Positions 17,198 through 27,540 of a stretch of DNA of 64,000 bases are shown piece after piece; the stretch's first letter is position 1; each line of letters opens with the position of its first letter. The stretch covers positions 1-64,000 of the forward strand of contig NZ_LZSG01000005.1 of assembly GCF_001665395.1 (NCBI RefSeq). Reading direction: 5' to 3'. The position numbers were made by a program, and so were the translations under genes. Under the pieces are notes generated by a model. That model did not search any database. It saw only the letters and a program-made list of their open reading frames with translations, and was not told the DNA's origin. The DNA is from Mycobacterium sp. 1164966.3. GTDB taxonomy: Bacteria; Actinomycetota; Actinomycetes; Mycobacteriales; Mycobacteriaceae.

Positions 17198-17488
17198 CTA
17201 ACCGCCCCATTTGGCGGCTTCGGCCTGGTCACGCGCCATCATCGCCATGGTGTTGGACTCATGGGTGGTGGCCATCGCCTGGTAGGCGCGCACCAAGTCG
17301 TCCATAGCCTGGTTCCACTGGACCTGCCAGGCCTGGTAGGTCATACCGGTGGTGCCCTGCCAGGCGTTCGACAGGATGGCCTGCTCGCTGGCGATGTCGG
17401 CACCGAGGCCTTGCAGTGTGCCGGCGTAGCCCGCCATATCCCCGGCGTGGCCCAACATCGCCGGGTAGTTGTACATGATCTGCGACAT
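17198..17488 (-). CDS. esxH: EsxH (TB10.4), WXG100 secreted protein
   Basis: 96 residues ([20 protein letters not shown]...). It has the central WQG turn (NAWQGTTG) and a C-terminal YxxxD/E-like signal region ([14 protein letters not shown]). EsxH pairs with EsxG as a four-helix bundle and is exported by ESX-3; the pair is needed for iron and zinc acquisition and blocks host ESCRT function. In the M. tuberculosis protein zinc is bound by His14, His70, His76 and Glu77. Here His14, His76 and Glu77 are kept but residue 70 is Gln. Confidence 0.95.
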   Translation of the reverse strand: MSQIMYNYPAMLGHAGDMAGYAGTLQGLGADIASEQAILSNAWQGTTGMTYQAWQVQWNQAMDDLVRAYQAMATTHESNTMAMMARDQAEAAKWGG

Positions 17489-17526
17489 CAGAATGTCCTT
17501 TCGGGTCAGCGATTAGTAGGTGCGGG

Positions 17527-17820
17527 TCAGAATCCGGTGTAAGTCGACGCGGCCGCGGCGTCGGTGGCCACATATGTACCGGCGGCGGCACCAAGATTCG
17601 TCTGCGCGATGTCCAGCAACGTGTTGACCCGGGCTGCTACCTCGACAAAGCGAGCGTGCGCAGCCTGGAACGCCACCGCGGACTCGCCCTGGTGAAACGC
17701 CTGCGCCGCCAACGCCGCCTGCTCAGCCTGACCAATGGTGTGCCGCATCAAGGCCGTCTTGGTGCCAAACTCCGACTCAGCCGCTACCAACTGCGGAATA
17801 TGAGCGTCCAACATACTCAT
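17527..17820 (-). CDS. esxG: EsxG, WXG100-family partner of EsxH
   Basis: 97 residues (MSMLDAHIPQLVAAESEFGT...), nearly identical to M. tuberculosis EsxG. The WXG turn is replaced by HQGES, as is usual for EsxG. The C-terminus (GTYVATDAAAASTYTGF) is typical. The protein forms a 1:1 dimer with EsxH. It lies 38 bp upstream of esxH and 64 bp downstream of the PPE4 gene, in the middle of the ESX-3 operon. Confidence 0.95.
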   Translation of the reverse strand: MSMLDAHIPQLVAAESEFGTKTALMRHTIGQAEQAALAAQAFHQGESAVAFQAAHARFVEVAARVNTLLDIAQTNLGAAAGTYVATDAAAASTYTGF

Positions 17821-17884
17821 AATGACTTGTCTCCCTTCGGGTTTCGATTGATCACCAGCTTGTTGAGAACTCTTTGGCTAACTG

Positions 17885-19414
17885 TCAGGTCCCCCCTTCC
17901 CGGGCTGATCCGGACCCGTCGGGGCCACTGGCACCGGACGGGTCAGATTGCCAAGTTCCAGGCACCATCGGCATCTTCGGGCCGCCGCCGAATTCATCGC
18001 CGTCCAGCATGGTCAGCCCCGCCGCCTGGGCAGCGCTGTCTTTGCGCGCGGTGCCGACGAACCCCAGCGGTCCGGCGCCCTGGTTCGATGCGCCCGCGCC
18101 GAAGTCTGGGACGACGCCGATGTCGGAATCCATGTCCAAAAACTCGTCGCTGTGGTCGTGCATCGCTGCGCGACGGCGCCGGCGCGCCCGCGCGTCGGCC
18201 CGAATCGGCGCCGCCGCACCGGCCGCGGGAATGGTCGACGCGGGTGATTTGATGCCACCGCGACCGCCCAATGTCGGACCTACATCGGGACCCCAATCAT
18301 CAACGGCGCCAATGGCATAGAGAAAACTCGGCGCAGCTGGAACCGGCGCCGGAGCAGCACTGGCGGGCACCCCGGACGCCGTGCCGGATGCCGGTGCTCC
18401 GGATGCACTTGCCGCCGTCGAGGAGATTCCGGGAACCGCGGCGGGCTGCTGCTGACTGACACCGCCCGAAACCGGCGTCGGCTCCACCGGTGTGCCGTCT
18501 GGAACGGCGTCAAAGTCGAGCGGGTCCAACGAAAGCAGATTCGTCAGCCCGACGATGACTAGAGGTATCCACAGGGGTGCACTCAGCATGACCCCCCAGG
18601 TGAAAGATCCGACCGGCACCCAGAACGCCTCGTATGCGACAAACAAGAGCAGGGGCGCCCAGGTAACGAGCGCCGCCGAAGGGTTGGTCAGGAAGTCGCT
18701 CAGCATCTGCTGAAGCGACTGAAGGGGATTGGAGAGGAAGTTCTCGAGCTGCTTGATGAGGTTTTGCAGCCATTGGGAAATGCTGTCCGAACTGTCAAGC
18801 GACGAACCGGCATTGGTGGCTTGCGCGCTCGCCGCTGCCTGGTTCAGATCGGCCGCCGGTTGCGCCTCGCCACCGGGGGCCAGCACCATCGGCGCCGGCA
18901 TGGTACGCGGCGCCGAGGCCAATGCCGCACCGGCCGTGGCCTGGTAAACACCCATGGTGGTGGCGGCCTGCAGCCACATCCGCACGTAGTCGGCCTCGTT
19001 CACGGCGATCGGAATGGTGTTGATCCCAAAGAAATTCGTCGCCACCAACACACCGTGAACGACATGGTTGGTGGCCAGCTCCGGCAGTGTCGGCATGGCC
19101 GCCAGGGCAGCCGTGTAGGCCGTCGCGGCAACCTCGTGCTGGGCCGCTACGCCTGCGGCGTTTGCGCTCGCCTGCATCAACCAGGCCAGGTATGGCGTGT
19201 GCGCGGCGAAATACCGCTCGGCACTGGGTCCCTGCCAAGCCCCCGCTTGTACCGCCCCTAGGTGCCCACTGAGTTCTGCTGCCGCAGAGGCGTATTCGGT
19301 GCTGAGCGAGGTCCATGCCCCGGCGGCCGCCAATAGCGACCCCGGTCCAGGACCAGCGCTCAGCAACGCCGAATGCACCTCCGGCGGTGACGCGAGCCAA
19401 ATGGGCGCACTCAC
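17885..19414 (-). CDS. PPE4: PPE4, PPE-PPW subfamily protein of the ESX-3 operon
   Basis: 509 residues from a GTG at 19414. The N-terminal PPE domain ([20 protein letters not shown]) has the WxG-type turn [12 protein letters not shown] and runs to about residue 175. The middle has two hydrophobic stretches (residues ~240-290). The C-terminus carries the PPW motifs LGFVGT and [16 protein letters not shown]4 pairs with PE5 and is secreted through ESX-3; the pair contributes to siderophore-dependent iron uptake in M. tuberculosis. PE5 ends 2 bp upstream. Its closest relatives in this window are the PPE-PPW proteins at 31624 and 33181. Confidence 0.93.
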   Translation of the reverse strand: MSAPIWLASPPEVHSALLSAGPGPGSLLAAAGAWTSLSTEYASAAAELSGHLGAVQAGAWQGPSAERYFAAHTPYLAWLMQASANAAGVAAQHEVAATAYTAALAAMPTLPELATNHVVHGVLVATNFFGINTIPIAVNEADYVRMWLQAATTMGVYQATAGAALASAPRTMPAPMVLAPGGEAQPAADLNQAAASAQATNAGSSLDSSDSISQWLQNLIKQLENFLSNPLQSLQQMLSDFLTNPSAALVTWAPLLLFVAYEAFWVPVGSFTWGVMLSAPLWIPLVIVGLTNLLSLDPLDFDAVPDGTPVEPTPVSGGVSQQQPAAVPGISSTAASASGAPASGTASGVPASAAPAPVPAAPSFLYAIGAVDDWGPDVGPTLGGRGGIKSPASTIPAAGAAAPIRADARARRRRRAAMHDHSDEFLDMDSDIGVVPDFGAGASNQGAGPLGFVGTARKDSAAQAAGLTMLDGDEFGGGPKMPMVPGTWQSDPSGASGPDGSGSAREGGT

Positions 19415-19416
19415 AT

Positions 19417-19725
19417 TCAGCCGCCCGCGATCCCATAGGTAGCGGCGGCCGCGGCATCACCGGCCAGATAGCTGGCGCCGGATTCGCCGACGCCCACACC
19501 GGCGCGGCCCAGCTCTTCCACGCCTTGAGCGGCGACGGCGGAATGCTCCTCGCCCTGGGCACTGAATCCGACGGCGGTCTGCAAGGACACCGGATCGATC
19601 GCGGGCGGCACCACCGCCGTGATCAACGGAGCCGCGGCCGCGTGCGCTGCCGCCAACCGGGCCGTCAGCGCCTCGACCGCAGCACTCGCGCCGGCCAGGC
19701 CCTCGGGAACCACTCGCAACGTCAT
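19417..19725 (-). CDS. PE5: PE5, PE-domain protein
   Basis: 102 residues from the ATG at 19725 ([20 protein letters not shown]). A GGAG site lies 8 bases upstream; the ATG at 19734 is too close to it. The length equals that of M. tuberculosis PE5. The protein is a single helical hairpin that ends with the PE-type YxxxD/E region ([16 protein letters not shown]). It forms a heterodimer with PPE4 recognised by EspG3. It sits between eccC3 and PPE4 in the ESX-3 operon. Confidence 0.93.
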   Translation of the reverse strand: MTLRVVPEGLAGASAAVEALTARLAAAHAAAAPLITAVVPPAIDPVSLQTAVGFSAQGEEHSAVAAQGVEELGRAGVGVGESGASYLAGDAAAAATYGIAGG

Positions 19726-19760
19726 GACATCCACTCCTTACTGTTGCGTTTCACCAGAAA

Positions 19761-22700
19761 TCAACGGGCCATCCCCTCAATCCCCTCGCCGACCAAGGGG
19801 TTGACCAGTTGCACATATGTCGGGGTATCACTGTCGCCCAACAGAATCGCGCGTCCAGCCGGCAGCCGGCCGAACCGCTGACCGCGGATCTTGCCGCTGT
19901 CCGCCGGGTTGCCCGCCAGCATCAAGGTGGTCGCCTGCAGGTCGTTGAAACGGCGCAGCAACGGGTTGGTCATCAGGACGTGCCCAGATCCGGTGGCGCG
20001 TCCGGTGACGATCACCCGCAACCCCAAATCAGCAGCCTGGCTTAGTAATCCGAGCAGCGGGGTCCACGGACGCTGGCCGATGTAAGGACCGCTGATCGCC
20101 GGTGAATCCGGTATCTGGTCGACATCGTCGATGATCAGGTAGTGCGTGTGCCCGGTGTACGTCCAGCGGGACAGCTCGGGCGCTGACATGCCCGCCGGTG
20201 GGCGCCGCGATTCGATGAGGTTGGCCAGGCCGATCATCGCCGGGGTGATCCGGTCGACGTTGGCGTTGTATTCGTTGTCCGGAAACAGCGGCTCGTCAAC
20301 CAGGTGCAGCCGGCGATCCAGCACAGTGAAAGCTACCCGGTCAGCCGAGGAGTGTTCTCGGATGGTTCGGATGATGTGCCGCAGCAAGGTGGTCTTACCG
20401 GACTTGCTGTCGCCGAACACCATCAGCAACGGATTTTCGGAGAAGTCGATTGCGACGGGCGCGAGATCCTCTTCGCGCTGGCCGATCACGACTTGCTCCG
20501 GCCGGGGGTACAGGACCCCGACGGCTTCCGGTGACAGGTTGGTGGGCAGCAACCGCACCGGCGGCGCGGCCATGTCCGGGTAGCGCGCATTGATCGCGGG
20601 AATTTGGTCCAGTCCCGGAGTTGCGATCAGGAAATGCTCGGCGGCCATCGTCAGACCGCGGCCCGGCTGGTCGGGCGGGACGGCGTCGGCCGGCCGGCGC
20701 AGGGCCCCCACCACCCGCACGTTGCTGTCGCGCGCGTCGTGCAGCTTGAGCTCGAGCCGCAACCCGAGGCCGTCGCGCATCGCCAACGGCACCTCCAGCC
20801 AGCTCGGGGTGGTGATGATCACGTGTATGCCGTACGCCATCCCGACGTTCACCAGCTCGGTCACCTTGGCCAGCAACGGGTTTCGGGTGTTGAACTGGTC
20901 GGTGTTGTCACGGCCGAACGCATAGAGGTTGTCGATGACCAGGAAGACCTCGCCGAAGCCGTCGTCGGGCGCGGAGCCGTTCCCGTGACCGTTACGGCCA
21001 TGTCGCGGTCGCTCGCGGAACGCCTCGCGCTGCTGGCGCGACAGCAGCAACTGCTCCAGCTCACCGAAAGTGCGGCGGATCCGCTCGGGTTCCAGCGCCG
21101 ACGCCACGCTGCCGACGTGCGCCAGGTCCTCCAGGGCGCGTAGCTGGCCGCCGCCGTAGTCCAGGCAGTAGAACGTGACGTCGCGCGGCGAGTGCAGGGT
21201 TGCGGCCGACAGGATGAATGTCTGCAGCGCAGTCGATTTGCCGGATTTGGGTCCGCCGTGAATCACCATGTTCCCAGCCGACGACGTGGCGTCGAAGATC
21301 AGCGGGTCGCGGCGCATTTCGAATGGCTTGTCGATTTCACCGATGGGCCAGCGCCATTGACGTTCCGGCACCCCGGCCCGGGCCAGCACGCTGGGCAGCG
21401 GGATCGGATCGTCGAGCGGGGGCAGCCACAGCTGCGGCGCCTGCGGGCCGTAGCGCGCCAGCTGTTCTCCGATGGTCGCGATCAACTTGCGCGGCGGGCC
21501 GGCCGACTCGTCGTCTTCACCACCGGTTATCACCGTGCCCTGATCCGTCGGCACCGCAGCCGCGGTGAACAGCTTGGGCTCTGGAACAGATTGCACCACA
21601 AGGGTTTTAGCGGCCTGCGGCGGTTCGTAGATCCCGTCGACATAGGTACTGCGAAACTTGATCGGCGTGGCACCGGGCGCGGGCACCAGGAAACCCACTC
21701 CCTTGTGCTCTTTGCCGGATTCGATGTGGTAGGCGTCCTCCACGCCGATGATCTGGCGGGAAACGCTGGGGCTAGCCACTTTCAACCCGATCCGGTAAGA
21801 GGTGTTCTTGTCGATGTCCTTGATCTTGCCGACATCCAGCGTCTGGGAAGCGAACAAGATATGGATGCGGAACGAGCGGCCCTTGCGGGCAACGTAGTCG
21901 AACAACTCCGCGTACTCGGGGTGATCGGCGAGCATCAGGGTGAACTCGTCGGCGACCACGAACAGTGTCGGGATGGGGGCTAAGTCATGTCCTGCCGCCG
22001 CCGCGCTCTCGTATTCGGTCACCGAATTGAACGCGCTGCCCTGAATCCGGCGGCCGGCTTCGCGCAGCAGCACCTCACGGCGTGCCACCTCACCGCGCAG
22101 CGTGTCGGCGAACCGGTCGGCCAGCGACTTCTTCTCGGCCATGTTGGAGATAACCGCGACGACTTGCGGGAAGTTGCGGAAGCTGTCGGCTCCGGCCTCA
22201 CCCTTGAAGTCCGCGTAGATCACGATCAGCCGCTCAGCCGAGTGAGTCGTCAACAGCGACAACAGAATCGACATCAGGGTCTGGGATTTCCCCGAACCCG
22301 TCATACCGATCATCAAGCCGTGCGGGCCCATGCCGCCCTCGGCCTCATCCTTGAGGTCGAAGATCAGCGGTTCCCCGGTGGCGGTGACGCCGATCGGAAC
22401 CCGCAATTCGTCGTCCCGGTGGCGCGGCGCCCACAGCGTGGGGACATCCAGGCGGGACGCGTCGGGGATGCCGAGCAGCGTGGTGAAGCTGGCGCCACGG
22501 GTACCCGCCGAACGCAGGCCGGCGTGGGTGGGGTTGGAATCCCACCTGGACAGCCGGCGGGCCAAATGCGCGGCATCCTCGACGCCGAGTTGGTCCGCGT
22601 CGTCGATGTACGGTTGCCAGCCGCCGGTCTGCCAGCGCTCGATCGCGCCGTCGGCGATGCGCAGGATCGGCCGTTCCGGGTCCGAATACTGTTCGCGGTG

Positions 22701-23741
22701 CGGCGGTGTGGCCGAGCAGTGCACGATGGTGACCCCGGAACGGGCGACCGCCAGCTGCGAAGCATCCAGGTCGTACTCGGAATCGTCGACGACGATCAAC
22801 AGGTGCCGCAGCGCGTCGGCGACCTCGCCGACGAACGCCGGGCGGTCGGTCAGGGTCGCGCCCATCAGGGAGACCAGCTCGTCGGGATCGCTGGTCAGGT
22901 AGCGGGCCGGACCCACCCCGTCAATCTGTCCGGGAATGTCGACGTGGGGCAGCCACTTCAGCCAGGACCAATCGTCGCCCTCTACGTCGCGTGTGGCCAG
23001 CGCCACCCCGAGCACCGTCGGGTCGTGCCAGGTCACTGCTTGGGCTATCCAGGCACGTAGCGCGGCGCGCACCTCTGCGGGATCACCGAGAACGGTGACC
23101 CGGGAGACTTTCGTCAAATCGATTCCGGTCGGCACATCGTGGACGGTGCGCTGGGCGTCGAGCAGGCTGCGTAATGCACTGTGCGCCACCGGTTCCAGGT
23201 CGATCTCGTCGGCGGTGTCCTGCACCCGCAGCGGGGCCGCCAGCGGCGCCGAATGCCGTCCGGCCCGCAACACCAGGAAGTCGGGGTCGTGCGGATCGCG
23301 CTCCCACTGCCGGCGTGAGCCGGGCACGGCCGTGAGCGCCGCGGGTTCGGGATGTGACCACTCCGCGGCCGCGCGTTGCTCCGAGGCCTGAGTGCGGATG
23401 TTGTCCCGGACCACGGAGAGGTACCGCAGATAGTCGGCCCGCTCGGCATCGACCTCTTCGGTGCGCATCTTCTTGTCGTTGCCGCGGTACAGCCCGGTGG
23501 CGGCCAGCAGCAGCACGAAGGGGAAGAACAGCGTCTGCGGGGAGATCAGCCGCATCCCGGTGGCGACCAGCGCCACGATCATGCCGACGATCAGGATCAC
23601 GATCAGATACGGCATGGCGCGTCGCAGGAACGACGGCGGAATCACTCGCGGCAGCTCGGGAGGCGCCTCGATGGTGATGGTGCCCTTGCGGGTCTTCGGT
23701 GGCGGCAGCCGCCGGCGGGCCTCGAAAATCAGTCTGCTCAT
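19761..23741 (-). CDS. eccC3: ESX-3 ATPase EccC3
   Basis: 1326 residues from the ATG at 23741, overlapping the eccB3 stop (ATGA). Two membrane helices lie near residues 43-63 and 70-86. Three FtsK/SpoIIIE-type ATPase domains follow, with Walker A motifs GMTGSGKS (~479-487), GGPKSGKST (~829-837) and GDSKSGKTT (~1109-1117). EccC is the motor of the ESX secretion machine and recognises substrates through its C-terminal domains. The family length is about 1330, so the gene is complete and unsplit. An earlier in-frame ATG at 23867 lies deep inside eccB3 and is not needed. Confidence 0.96.
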   Translation of the reverse strand: MSRLIFEARRRLPPPKTRKGTITIEAPPELPRVIPPSFLRRAMPYLIVILIVGMIVALVATGMRLISPQTLFFPFVLLLAATGLYRGNDKKMRTEEVDAERADYLRYLSVVRDNIRTQASEQRAAAEWSHPEPAALTAVPGSRRQWERDPHDPDFLVLRAGRHSAPLAAPLRVQDTADEIDLEPVAHSALRSLLDAQRTVHDVPTGIDLTKVSRVTVLGDPAEVRAALRAWIAQAVTWHDPTVLGVALATRDVEGDDWSWLKWLPHVDIPGQIDGVGPARYLTSDPDELVSLMGATLTDRPAFVGEVADALRHLLIVVDDSEYDLDASQLAVARSGVTIVHCSATPPHREQYSDPERPILRIADGAIERWQTGGWQPYIDDADQLGVEDAAHLARRLSRWDSNPTHAGLRSAGTRGASFTTLLGIPDASRLDVPTLWAPRHRDDELRVPIGVTATGEPLIFDLKDEAEGGMGPHGLMIGMTGSGKSQTLMSILLSLLTTHSAERLIVIYADFKGEAGADSFRNFPQVVAVISNMAEKKSLADRFADTLRGEVARREVLLREAGRRIQGSAFNSVTEYESAAAAGHDLAPIPTLFVVADEFTLMLADHPEYAELFDYVARKGRSFRIHILFASQTLDVGKIKDIDKNTSYRIGLKVASPSVSRQIIGVEDAYHIESGKEHKGVGFLVPAPGATPIKFRSTYVDGIYEPPQAAKTLVVQSVPEPKLFTAAAVPTDQGTVITGGEDDESAGPPRKLIATIGEQLARYGPQAPQLWLPPLDDPIPLPSVLARAGVPERQWRWPIGEIDKPFEMRRDPLIFDATSSAGNMVIHGGPKSGKSTALQTFILSAATLHSPRDVTFYCLDYGGGQLRALEDLAHVGSVASALEPERIRRTFGELEQLLLSRQQREAFRERPRHGRNGHGNGSAPDDGFGEVFLVIDNLYAFGRDNTDQFNTRNPLLAKVTELVNVGMAYGIHVIITTPSWLEVPLAMRDGLGLRLELKLHDARDSNVRVVGALRRPADAVPPDQPGRGLTMAAEHFLIATPGLDQIPAINARYPDMAAPPVRLLPTNLSPEAVGVLYPRPEQVVIGQREEDLAPVAIDFSENPLLMVFGDSKSGKTTLLRHIIRTIREHSSADRVAFTVLDRRLHLVDEPLFPDNEYNANVDRITPAMIGLANLIESRRPPAGMSAPELSRWTYTGHTHYLIIDDVDQIPDSPAISGPYIGQRPWTPLLGLLSQAADLGLRVIVTGRATGSGHVLMTNPLLRRFNDLQATTLMLAGNPADSGKIRGQRFGRLPAGRAILLGDSDTPTYVQLVNPLVGEGIEGMAR

Positions 23742-25363
23742 CGGGGCTCTCCTTGAGCCTCGGCTGGGCGGCCGGGCTTGGTGTCGGGCGCCAGGCCGTC
23801 GTGTGCCAGCAGCGCGTCGGCGCGGGACAGCGTCGGACCGTTCGCGAAAAGGGACAGGATCGACCACGGCACGGCGAGCGGCGGGTTGCTCAGACCAAGG
23901 GCCTCAACGGTTTTGGAGCGTCCGGAGGTGCCCGTTCCTACTTCGGTGTCGATGCCGTAGCGCACCCCGGTGTCGGACACCCAGAACAGCGAACCGGTGG
24001 GCGGTGCAGCGGTCCCGCCACCGACGGTCTGGGTGAAGTAGCCCGTTCCGGGTGCCAGGGCGACTCGGGCAGCGGCCCCGGGCGCGCCGGCGCTGACCAG
24101 ATCTAGGGTACGTATCCCGTCAGACACCGGCAGCGCCGAACCGGACAGCAGGCGCAATGCGCTGGTGGCGGCACCCGCGGGTTTGCTCCAGTACGCACAC
24201 GTCACCGGGTCATGCCCGGAGTCGACCAACGTGACCCGCTGCGCCGGGTAGCGCGCGGTGTCCAGCATCCGCGACACCGGTAGCTTGGCGACCTCGTCCG
24301 CACCGAGCCGCGGCGGCTGTTGCAGACCATACGAATTGGCGTTACGCAGGATCGCGGCGAGCACCGGCGAGATCGGCTGCAGGCCGTCCGGCAGCACCGC
24401 GTAATAGGTGTCGGAAGCGTGTTGGCCCACGCTGTAGGCGACCACCACCGCCCCGATGGGCGCCGGCACCGGGAAGCTTGCCGGGTTACCGGCGTTCGGG
24501 ATGGGCGGGGCGGCCAGCGGCGGCGCCTCCGGAATGGCGTTGAACAGGCCCGCGGCGATGGGCCGCGGTGCGGGCAGGTCGGTGCCGAGACCCAAGGCGT
24601 TGGTGACCGCGTGGTCGGCGACGTCGATCTGGCTGCGCTTGCCCTCCCAGAGCAGCCAGGTGCCGCTGCCGCGGTCACCGGAGAAGTCGACCAGGACGAC
24701 CTGGTCGGAGCTCAGGGCGCCGGCTCGCGCGCCGTGGCTGTCGGGCGGGCCGGCGATCACGGTGACGCCGGTGCTGTGGCCGGCGCGTCCGCCCTGCACG
24801 GGTCCGCTGATCGTGTCGCATACCGTCCAGTTCGCGTCCTTGACGGTGGTTTGCACCATCCGTTCCGGCGCTCCCGGGATGCCGATCAGGTTGCCACGCG
24901 GAAAGCGGTCCAGCTCAGTGCTTTTCACTGTGGTCGGATTGTCCGGCTTACCAGCGATCAGCCGAGCCGAGGTCAGGTTCAGCACCGGATGCAGTTGGTC
25001 GCCGACCCGCACGTAGAGCGCCGCGGTCGAGCGATCGGCCAGGATGGCATTGTTGCCCACCGTGCCATTGGGCCGGATCAGGGAGAAGACGAAACAGGCC
25101 GCCAGTCCGGTGATCAGGATGAGCGCACCCATCAGCACCGCGCGCGACTGGGTGCGTAGCGGGTCGACGAGCATCCGGGTGTCGTGCAACGCGATACCCG
25201 AGGCGATGCGGCGCATCACGAACCGCCACCCGCTCACCTGATGGCGGGTGACGAAGCCGCGACGGTAGACCACCGCGTCGGGATTGTCGTTCACCGGCGT
25301 GCGGGAGGTGAAGGAGCGCCGTTCTCCATCCTCGGAGTCCCAGTCCCGTTCGCGCCGCGTCAT
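23738..25363 (-). CDS. eccB3: ESX-3 membrane component EccB3
   Basis: 541 residues. A basic cytoplasmic N-terminus contains the family segment [19 protein letters not shown]. One membrane helix ([19 protein letters not shown], about residues 76-96) leads to a large periplasmic domain with a conserved Cys pair (DANWTVCD and DPVTCAYW). EccB links the EccC/EccD membrane core to the periplasm. Its ATG overlaps the eccA3 stop and its own stop overlaps the eccC3 start (both ATGA), so the three genes are translationally coupled. Confidence 0.95.
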   Translation of the reverse strand: MTRRERDWDSEDGERRSFTSRTPVNDNPDAVVYRRGFVTRHQVSGWRFVMRRIASGIALHDTRMLVDPLRTQSRAVLMGALILITGLAACFVFSLIRPNGTVGNNAILADRSTAALYVRVGDQLHPVLNLTSARLIAGKPDNPTTVKSTELDRFPRGNLIGIPGAPERMVQTTVKDANWTVCDTISGPVQGGRAGHSTGVTVIAGPPDSHGARAGALSSDQVVLVDFSGDRGSGTWLLWEGKRSQIDVADHAVTNALGLGTDLPAPRPIAAGLFNAIPEAPPLAAPPIPNAGNPASFPVPAPIGAVVVAYSVGQHASDTYYAVLPDGLQPISPVLAAILRNANSYGLQQPPRLGADEVAKLPVSRMLDTARYPAQRVTLVDSGHDPVTCAYWSKPAGAATSALRLLSGSALPVSDGIRTLDLVSAGAPGAAARVALAPGTGYFTQTVGGGTAAPPTGSLFWVSDTGVRYGIDTEVGTGTSGRSKTVEALGLSNPPLAVPWSILSLFANGPTLSRADALLAHDGLAPDTKPGRPAEAQGEPR

Positions 25364-27201
25364 GCCGGCACCGAAAGACCCAGACCACGCAGGAGCGGGT
25401 CGACCGACTTGGCCACGTCTTCGGCGGTGACCGTCATCAGCTCCTCGTCGCTGAACTCGCCAGATCCGGCATGTTCAGAGTGGTCCAGCCGGAATTCACG
25501 TTCCTCCTCCGAGCGTTCGACGATGTTTCGGACGAACCGGCCGTTGCCCGCGATGTCCAGGCTGCGCCGCGAAATACCATTCGCATCGGGCGTCGACGAT
25601 GCGGCCAACTTGGAGAACAGAACCTCCAGATTTTCCAGTGCCGCCGGTTCGAAGACGCTGTCGCGCTGCTCGGCCATCTTGTGCGCGATCTCGACCAGCT
25701 CCGACGACGAGTACGACGGGAAGTCGATGTTGCGAGTGAAGCGCGAGCGCAAGCCTTCGTTGGTGTCCAGGAACTTGTCCAGATCGGCGCGATACCCGGC
25801 GATGATGACCACCAGCCGGTCGCGGTCGTTTTCCATGCGGGCCAGCAAGGTGTCGATCGCGACCAGACCGAAGTCGTTCTTGGCTCCGGTGGCCACCAAC
25901 GCGTAGGCCTCGTCCAGGAACAGCACCCCGTCCAGCGCGCTGTCGATGATGGCGTTGGTCTTGGCCTCGGTCTCGCCGATGTGCTGGCCGATCAGGTCGG
26001 CGCGATGTACTTCTCTGATGTTCTCTCGCTTCAACAGGCCCAGGCCGCAATAGATTTTGGCGACGACGCGGGCGATGGTGGTCTTGCCGGTCCCGGGCGG
26101 TCCGGCGAAGACCAGGTGGTGGGCGCGCTGGGCGACCGCGAGCCCCCGCTGCTTGCGGACCAGCTCCATGGCCACCGAACTCTTCAGCCGCGATACCTGG
26201 TTCTTGACCTCTTCCAAGCCGATGAATTCGGCCAGCTGGCATTCGGCTTCGTGGAGCAGCGCGGCCTTGCGTTCGTGGGCCGCGGGGTCGACGAAGTCGT
26301 CGGCACTCGGCTCGGTGGCGGGATCCCACGGGTCGGTGCGAGCTTCGATCCGCGCCGCGGTGGTGGTCACGATCCCGAAGCTGGTGTCGGACAGCGCCTG
26401 CTCGATCTGCTCGTTCTCCGGATGCGCGGCGTAGAGATCCTGCAGAACCTCGCTGGCCGACTCCTCGTCGACGTGAGCTCGCAGTACCAGTGCCTTCGCC
26501 AGCGCGCCGTCCACCGCCGCTACCGGCACGGGCCCGTCGGGCTCTTCGAGATACGACAGCGCCGGGGCGAACATGCCCAGCCGGGCCAACGCGGTGCCCA
26601 GCGTGATTTTGGCTGCGTGCGAGTAGGCCGCGTCGAGATCGGGGTCGTTGACGATCGGCGTCAGCAGCTTGACGACGTCCGACCAGCGCTCGGTGCGGTA
26701 GTTGAGCACGACGGCGGCCCACCGGGCCTCCCGCCAGCTCGGGCGGCGCTCGGTGATGTCGGTGATCAGCTGATGGGCCTCGGCGTATTGACCGGCCGAG
26801 GTCAGCGCCGCGGCATAGGCGAGGTGGAAGTCGTCAGGATCGGTGGCCCGGAACTGCAAGTACATTCCGGTGTCGTAGCGGAAGCCCAGAATGCCGGGCG
26901 CCAGCTCCACCTTGCGTTGCAGCGTGCCTGCCGTCGGAGCGGTGCGGGAAACCGCTTCCAGCACCCGCATTGACACGTCACCGGAGGCGGCGAGGCCAAT
27001 CCACGCGTCGCATTGGTCGTGAGCGATTCGGGTGAGGGCGGTGAAACCGGACCTGGCGGCGGCCAGGTCGGCTGGACGCTGGCGGTCGTAGATCGTGATG
27101 CCGAGCGCGCGACAGCACGTAGCAAATCTGCTGACGATGTCCCCGTCTACCCGAGAAATGCCTGGCTGAGCGGCAAGCACGCCAGTGTCACCGCGTTCCA
27201 C
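25360..27201 (-). CDS. eccA3: ESX-3 AAA+ ATPase EccA3
   Basis: 613 residues from the GTG at 27201. The N-terminal ~300 residues form TPR-like helical repeats. The C-terminal CbxX/CfqX-type AAA+ domain has Walker A GPPGTGKTT (367-375), Walker B VLFLDEAYAL (about 430) and an arginine-finger region (LRSRFTRNIDF). EccA proteins are cytosolic and are thought to release EspG chaperones from PE-PPE substrates. It is the first gene of the ESX-3 operon. An IdeR-like box lies about 45-65 bp upstream and a Zur-like box about 220 bp upstream, fitting derepression under iron or zinc shortage. Confidence 0.95.
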   Translation of the reverse strand: MERGDTGVLAAQPGISRVDGDIVSRFATCCRALGITIYDRQRPADLAAARSGFTALTRIAHDQCDAWIGLAASGDVSMRVLEAVSRTAPTAGTLQRKVELAPGILGFRYDTGMYLQFRATDPDDFHLAYAAALTSAGQYAEAHQLITDITERRPSWREARWAAVVLNYRTERWSDVVKLLTPIVNDPDLDAAYSHAAKITLGTALARLGMFAPALSYLEEPDGPVPVAAVDGALAKALVLRAHVDEESASEVLQDLYAAHPENEQIEQALSDTSFGIVTTTAARIEARTDPWDPATEPSADDFVDPAAHERKAALLHEAECQLAEFIGLEEVKNQVSRLKSSVAMELVRKQRGLAVAQRAHHLVFAGPPGTGKTTIARVVAKIYCGLGLLKRENIREVHRADLIGQHIGETEAKTNAIIDSALDGVLFLDEAYALVATGAKNDFGLVAIDTLLARMENDRDRLVVIIAGYRADLDKFLDTNEGLRSRFTRNIDFPSYSSSELVEIAHKMAEQRDSVFEPAALENLEVLFSKLAASSTPDANGISRRSLDIAGNGRFVRNIVERSEEEREFRLDHSEHAGSGEFSDEELMTVTAEDVAKSVDPLLRGLGLSVPA

Positions 27202-27246
27202 GGCCGCTTCGTCTCCCGTATGTTGCGAAACCTAACCTAACCTGCC

Positions 27247-27265
27247 TGAAGTTAGCATTACCTAA
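27247..27265 (-). promoter_or_regulatory. IdeR-like (iron) box upstream of eccA3
   Basis: On the minus strand the site reads TTAGGTAATGCTAACTTCA, matching the mycobacterial IdeR consensus TTAGGTTAGGCTAACCTAA at 15 of 19 positions. Directly downstream toward eccA3 is a further run, AGGTTAGGTTAGGTTTC, that repeats the half-site. IdeR with iron represses ESX-3 in M. tuberculosis and M. smegmatis. The position 46-64 bp from the GTG suits a repressor site. Confidence 0.75.
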
Positions 27266-27419
27266 GCTGCTTGTCGAGCAGTGGGGTCCCGGCTGCATCA
27301 CGCCCCTACTCCCGGTCTCTAATCCCGGCTTTGTGCTGCTGGCCAAGGCGTTTCGCACCATCACCGGCTCCCCTCCTTGTTGTCGCTGGCCGCACATGCC
27401 GCGCCATGATCCGTCAACT

Positions 27420-27440
27420 TAATGAATATGATTTTCATTA
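27420..27440. promoter_or_regulatory. Zur-like (zinc) box between eccA3 and the methyltransferase gene
   Basis: A 21-bp AT-rich palindrome with perfect 7-bp arms (TAATGAA...TTCATTA) around AATCATA (minus strand), close to the published mycobacterial Zur pattern built on GAAAATC-type half-sites. It lies 219 bp upstream of eccA3 and 100 bp upstream of the divergent methyltransferase gene. On the eccA3 side it is followed by TTGACG, a possible -35 element. A near-copy precedes the PPE gene at 33181-34740. The 340-bp gap between the two genes holds this box, the IdeR box and no gene. Confidence 0.7.
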
Positions 27441-27540
27441 TCAACTGCGTCGCCCGTGGCGCACCTCTATAAGAGTCGGATCGACCCGTCCCGGAGTTCC
27501 ACAAGCAGGCAGCCGATCGCCCGGCGGTACTGTCGGTTGC

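Noticed and set aside
20604..23060. Several long plus-strand frames across eccC3
   Set aside because: They are antisense shadows caused by high GC at third positions; none resembles a known protein, and eccC3 is intact on the minus strand.
27271..27540. N-terminal extension of the methyltransferase
   Set aside because: The extra 90 codons would cross the Zur-like box and have no homology to the family, which starts at the GTG at 27541.
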